DNA from: Oreohelix idahoensis
Taxonomy: Eukaryota; Mollusca; Gastropoda; Stylommatophora; Oreohelicidae
Assembly: GCA_024509875.1 (NCBI GenBank)
Contig: JAMPIV010014125.1
Coordinates: 124,001-188,000 of the forward strand
DNA: 64,000 bases
Direction of reading: 5' to 3'
Both the position numbers and the translations under genes were made by a program. Every line of letters begins with the position of its first letter. Positions within the stretch are counted from its first letter, which is position 1. The notes under the pieces were generated by a model, which was not told the origin of the DNA, did not search any database, and saw only the letters and a list, made by a program, of their open reading frames with translations. Below, in pieces: positions 59,780-64,000 of this stretch.

Positions 59780-60060
59780 TCACAGCCGCGGTAGCGTGGT
59801 GGTTAGTGCACTGGCTTTCTGGTTCGATCCGCGGTTGTTGTGGAATATTTTTTAGCCCCTGAACGGCTCCAGGGTTGACTTAGCCTCATGAAGTGATGGG
59901 AAGGTTAAAGGCCGCCGGCGTGATGCTGACCACTGTCACATAACTTATGTCGATCTCTTTTCCGCTCCGGTAGTATTTAGCTACCTTTATGGGATGTGAG
60001 AATTTTGTGCACAGTTCAATGGTCTGCACGTTTTCTTCCCCTACCTTCTGACAGGTAATT
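59780..60060 (+). mobile_element. Second tRNA-headed SINE (SINE-2)
   Basis: The head GCCGCGGTAGCGTGGTGG (about 59784) carries a box A-like TAGCGTGGTGG at 59792-59802, and box B GGTTCGATCC is at 59821-59830, closer than in a full tRNA, so part of the head is deleted. A body of about 200 bp (GGTTAAAGGCCGCCGGCG, then ATGGGATGTGAGAATTTTG) follows. It is unrelated to SINE-1. The 3' end is not defined. Confidence 0.6.
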
Positions 60061-60064
60061 GGTG

Positions 60065-61080
60065 TCTTCGAGCCATTGTTTGCACTTCTTCCTGTGATAA
60101 TTTGTCTTGTCTGTTTACCTGTTCATACCTGATGAAAGAGTAGGCGGATGATGCAATCTAGACCGACAGTAATGTTGGTAAAATTCTCGTTTACCAGAAA
60201 CGGGGCTCCCGATTCACGCGGAAAAGGCCAAGCGAACTCGCTTATCGCTGATATGGCTAGTTTGATCTTCTAATTACTGTCGTGAAGAGTCACAGCCCAG
60301 ATGGTCAAACGAGGGTCGGTGTTTGCAGAAATACGGGGAGATAAATTATCCGTCTGCGGACATATTACAGAATATGCACCTGAAAAACGGAATGTTCTAA
60401 TAGCTTCCGGACAGAAGGGTTACAAAGACATTATTTGTGCTAATATAGGGAGTTGTAGAGCAATCATTACCGCGAATCGACGGATATAACAATTCCATAT
60501 TTGGAAAGTGACCTTTTAAATAACACGCTGAATTTTCCTACGAGGAAATTTTTTGAATAGACCCCATCATACCATGCATGATTGAATCTACTGGCCGGAA
60601 TTCGAGATGTAAACCTAACATTTCTGATTGGAGCCTGGTCTAATAGTAAACAACAACGTGCGTGGGACGAACGTTGTAATAGAACCTGACGCTTTCGTTT
60701 GTAGTAAAGCACTGTAAAATTCAACTCGTCAAGAGTCCAGCCAGACAGCCAGAGTAAACAATATGATCAGAATCCCCTTTATCGGACCGAACCTTGTTTG
60801 ATCATCTTGAGGACTTATATCCCAGGAAAACTCTGCCTTTATTAACATGGAAAACCGGAATCCTAGGAATCTGAACACGAAGTCAATGTGGGAACTTATT
60901 GTAAACTAACACCGCAGAACACGTGGAAGAAGCATATTTAACAAGTTGCCTTAACTATTTCTCTGAGCTAGAACCCAGTCTGTATTCCCGAAAGATATTT
61001 TGGGGTAATTTGTACATTTATAATTCTATATTTGGCATTATTAACACGTGAAATGTAATGTATATATTGACATGTGAATA
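60065..61080. other. No gene recognised
   Basis: The 62-codon frame at 60301-60489 and the minus-strand frame at 60724-60467 show no motif and probably arise by chance. Confidence 0.5.
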
Positions 61081-61085
61081 TTAGT

Positions 61086-61280
61086 TTGTGAAAATTGCTA
61101 GTGGATGTCCAAGTCATACGAGGTTGGCAACCTCATCCTATAAAATGATGATTTCATGAACCACCACTGCAAGGGCTGGTGACTGCTTTATGCAAGTTTC
61201 TTATAGAGAACCAAAAGCAGAGGTAGTCCCAAGTTCCATATGGAGCCGAGAGTGATTGGTGAGAGAAACGATGTATCATA
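61086..61280 (+). repeat. Dispersed repeat R1, copy 2
   Basis: Same family and orientation as 21470-21655, sharing ATGATGATTTCATGAACCAC, CACTGCAAG and GTCCCAAGTTCCATATGGAG with scattered differences. Confidence 0.75.
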
Positions 61281-61289
61281 CTTATTATA

Positions 61290-62600
61290 TTGTTAACCTT
61301 TTGAACCAATTGTCGTGGAATATTCTAATCCACATATATAAATTATTAGGTAAATATGAAGCCTAACAAATAAAATTAATAAAGAAAAGAGCAATGGTAA
61401 AATAACAGTGCTGTCACAAAGAAGGTACTCGAAATCCCCCTTGTTTTCTGCTTCGTCTGCAAATTGTAACGCTTTCACGTTGATATTAAAGGCCTTCTGC
61501 AACATACACGCGTTTCCCAAACACACAATAAAATGTGCTGCCTTTCTAAGAAAAACCTTGAAATATGCAAGTTGACCTAAATTTTAAATTCCATTCATGT
61601 CTTTTTCTACACTATGCTACCAAAAACAAAAGACAGATGGACTAAAGGATAGCGAGAAGGGAGAGGCAGAAAGCCGAACACTAAACACGCGTCGCGCGAT
61701 ACACAAATGCTGCCATCACGCGTGTAAGACTACATGCACTAACTTTTTTGGACGAACAGTGATAAAATACACTACCCTTCCCAGAGTTAGGTTTTAAAAT
61801 CATAAAAAACGCTTATTAGGAAAGATAACAATAGATGGGTTTACGTTTGAAAACATTACAGTACCCAGACAGCACATCTTCGAAACAGGAGGTAGAAGGA
61901 ATTGCATATTTTGAACGCAGCCACGTAGCTCTTTTAAATTTGGATATTTGGGTTCCTTAGGGCTTGCTGACAAAGAATATGTAAAACGTTACGCAAATAG
62001 TCCAGGAATTAATAAATTATAACCAAAATAAAATAGTGGGGATGCCTGACAACATAAAATCATTTCTGCTCATAAAATTTTTTTATAACGTGTTTGAACA
62101 AAACCTTACGTTACAGAAATAGCCTACTATGTAAACTCCAAATTGATTGGAGCGCAACAAATGAAAGACTAACCACGATTGGTCGGGCTATAAATACTAT
62201 CTTTCGTTGTTAGGGGAGACGTGAAAAGGTAACATTTTTTCAAACACTTGTCGAAACGTGGCTCCATTGGCTAGACTCGCTGATATACTCACTTAGGAGC
62301 GTTAGTTCGAGACCACTAGTGCAAATAAGCTTGATAAAGCCACAGTGCGTTGAAGCCAGCTCATATTTTGCTAAATAAAAGCCTGGAACATAAGCAGATG
62401 GGAATTTGTGCCAGAATTCATTGCTAATCAACGTATCTGTGTTTATTCTATGAATTGTGGTAAGCTTAAACCATTCAGTATCTTGTAATGAAAATTGAAT
62501 GTGAATTGTTAATTTATGCCTGTATATATGTGTAGTTCAGTAGCCAACATGATGTAAAACCTATAATGCTCCCGCCTGAACAGAAGGTGTCGGAGGAAAG
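61290..62600. other. No gene recognised
   Basis: Unassigned AT-rich sequence. Frames at 61526-61293 (minus), 61597-61797 (plus) and 62431-62240 (minus) have no recognisable features. Confidence 0.5.
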
Positions 62601-63567
62601 TAAAACTGCATGGAATGGCCAAACAGTACACTGACACCTAGATTATTGATTAGACAGAAATAATGCTGGAAGTGCAGAGGCGTGGTAACCATTAAGGAGG
62701 TAAATACTGGTATAAAGTATTTCAGATGAAGCTGACAGTTGGCCTAACGCTCTGAACTCAATGTTTGTGATGTATTGTGCTCAGTGTAAAAAGAAAGTAT
62801 AAATTAGTTATGAAGTAGAAGGTACATCCTTCTTGTTTTCAGGGACCGTGGTCTTGATGGTATTGAGCAGCACCTGGTTAGAGCTGTGCTGAATCCAGAG
62901 TCGGACAGCATACTCCTTGGTCCATCTAGCTATCAGTGAGGTGTCTCCAGAGCCCAGGGGAGAATTCGAGCAGAAGAGTCTTTTCCTGCCGCCATCACGC
63001 AAGATAAGCTGATTTGGCCAGCTGAGCTCAACATTATGTCCCCTCATCTTGAAATGACTTTGTAAAAATAACATTCAGAGGGGAATTTAATTGTCTTAAT
63101 ATCAGGAACTGAGAACATCTCTAATACTAGTCCCAAAAGACAAACTATTTGTAATTAAAATTGATTGTGATTCCTGGTTCCTTTGTATTTGAATCAGGAC
63201 ACATATACCTTTATGACAACAATGAATACATATTGTTATTTGAAAAGTTATCAGTGACTCCTTAAGATATTCTCATAGAGTGTTATATGTATGTGAGTGT
63301 CACAGTGTTGTCAAGAGTAGTGGATTAAATTAAATTGTTTATCTGTCTGTTGTTGTGACTTACACTTCATCATACACATACCCTAGACACATAACGTAGT
63401 CATCACACTATTCCAGAATAATTCTGACTGAGATATATATAGATATGTGGTAGCAAGTAAGGTTATCTATAATACACTACTCTTAATAGATATAGATACC
63501 TTCACAGCTGATCTCAGTCAGTACACTAAGTCCCCTATAAATATTTATAACATCCCACTTCACCACA
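62600..63567 (+). other. Possible 5' LTR of element IV (end inferred at 63567)
   Basis: The end CACCACA at 63561-63567 is followed by a short A/T spacer and a TGG site, as after the LTR of element II. The left boundary cannot be placed because the partner LTR lies outside the window; 62600 is only a guess. The minus-strand frame at 63074-62808 is not recognised. Confidence 0.45.
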
Positions 63568-63572
63568 TATAT

Positions 63573-63591
63573 TGGGGTCTCGCTCTTGGGA
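63573..63591 (+). other. Candidate primer-binding site of element IV
   Basis: TGGGGTCTCGCTCTTGGGA, 5 nt after the presumed LTR end, with the same layout as in element II. Confidence 0.55.
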
Positions 63592-63769
63592 TTTTGAATC
63601 TTTCCCTATTAAAAATATTGGGGGTAATTCACTTCAGGGAATATAAGAATTAAAAGGTATCCTTGGGTGGAATTAAATAAGGTTGAGCTCACGGTGCCTG
63701 TGTTGTCCATTAGATATATTTAGAGATTAAATTGTTGGTTAGACATTGTAGAAATTTACCTGATAGACA

Positions 63770-64000
63770 ATGGCGGACCTGGCCAAGTTTCGATCTGCTG
63801 CTGTTCAGACTGCAAAAGAGTTAGGATTAGATGGGCAAGTTATGGTTGCCTATGTCACCACGGAATGTGACAAATTTATTGAACGCGAAGAAAGAAGATT
63901 AGAAAAAGAGGCCGAAAGAAAGTTAGAGGCTGAGGCTAAGAGGTTGCAAGCTGAGGCTGAGACTAAGAGGTTGCAGATTGAGGCTGACAAAGAGGCTAAG
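63770..64000 (+). CDS. gag: gag of element IV, N-terminus, cut by window edge
   Basis: Open from ATG 63770 to the window end, 77 codons with no stop. It begins MADLAKFRSAAVQTAKELGL and becomes a Glu/Ala/Lys/Arg-rich heptad-like region with short internal repeats (RLQAEAETKRLQIEAD), a likely coiled coil. The start and the switch to coiled coil match gag of element II (MAERIKMRSILRLEAKEAGL) and are similar in plan to element III. A third Gmr1-like element is the best reading. The part seen has no defects. Confidence 0.75.
   Translation, partial: MADLAKFRSAAVQTAKELGLDGQVMVAYVTTECDKFIEREERRLEKEAERKLEAEAKRLQAEAETKRLQIEADKEAK

Noticed and set aside
60301..60489. Small host gene
   Set aside because: 62 codons, no motif, no splice context or homologue recognised.

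Overview
The window is eukaryotic, AT-rich, and built almost entirely from transposable elements. I found no convincing host gene. The mix of elements (two kinds of Ty3/gypsy LTR retrotransposon, several AP-type non-LTR (LINE) families, tRNA-derived SINEs, a piggyBac element and a CACTG-ended DNA transposon) points to an invertebrate animal genome. A mollusc is plausible from the style of the LINE C-terminal ends, but the window cannot prove it.

Layout. 1-2326: a broken LINE (C), a tRNA-headed SINE, and the 3' end of a minus-strand LINE (A). 2327-16953: LTR element I, canonical PR-RT-RNase H-INT order, LTRs of 1046 bp, 4-bp duplication CTCA. It sits inside LINE A, whose other half resumes at 16954-18890. 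Its 3' LTR carries two later retroposed insertions, 13836-14136 and LINE B at 14214-15998. 18891-22413: no genes, a dispersed repeat, a short tandem array and a chimeric SINE. 22414-34644: LTR element II, LTRs of 2392 bp, 5-bp duplication AAACC. It has the unusual gag-PR-INT-RT-RNase H order of Gmr1-like elements, and its 3' LTR is split by a 2166-bp DNA transposon (CACTG ends, TAA duplication). 34645-40828: a second LINE B copy, a 191-bp tandem array and a LINE scrap. 40829-53260: LTR element III, again INT before RT, LTRs of 856 bp, 5-bp duplication GTCAG. A piggyBac element flanked by TTAA splits its 5' LTR, and two LINE scraps lie in its interior. 53261-63567: LINE scraps, a long decayed 42-bp tandem array, SINE copies and unassigned sequence. 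63568-64000: leader and gag start of a fourth element (IV) that runs off the right edge and resembles II and III.

The LTR pairs, target-site duplications and the second LTR as an empty site give base-level boundaries for the nested insertions. Most coding regions carry frameshifts or stops, several of them at homopolymer runs where sequencing error is also possible. The most notable observations are the two Gmr1-like domain orders, a phased GGGAAAC frameshift signal with a downstream stem at the gag-pol junction of element I, and precise ends for a transposon carrying a protein family that I know mainly from uncharacterised-protein annotations.
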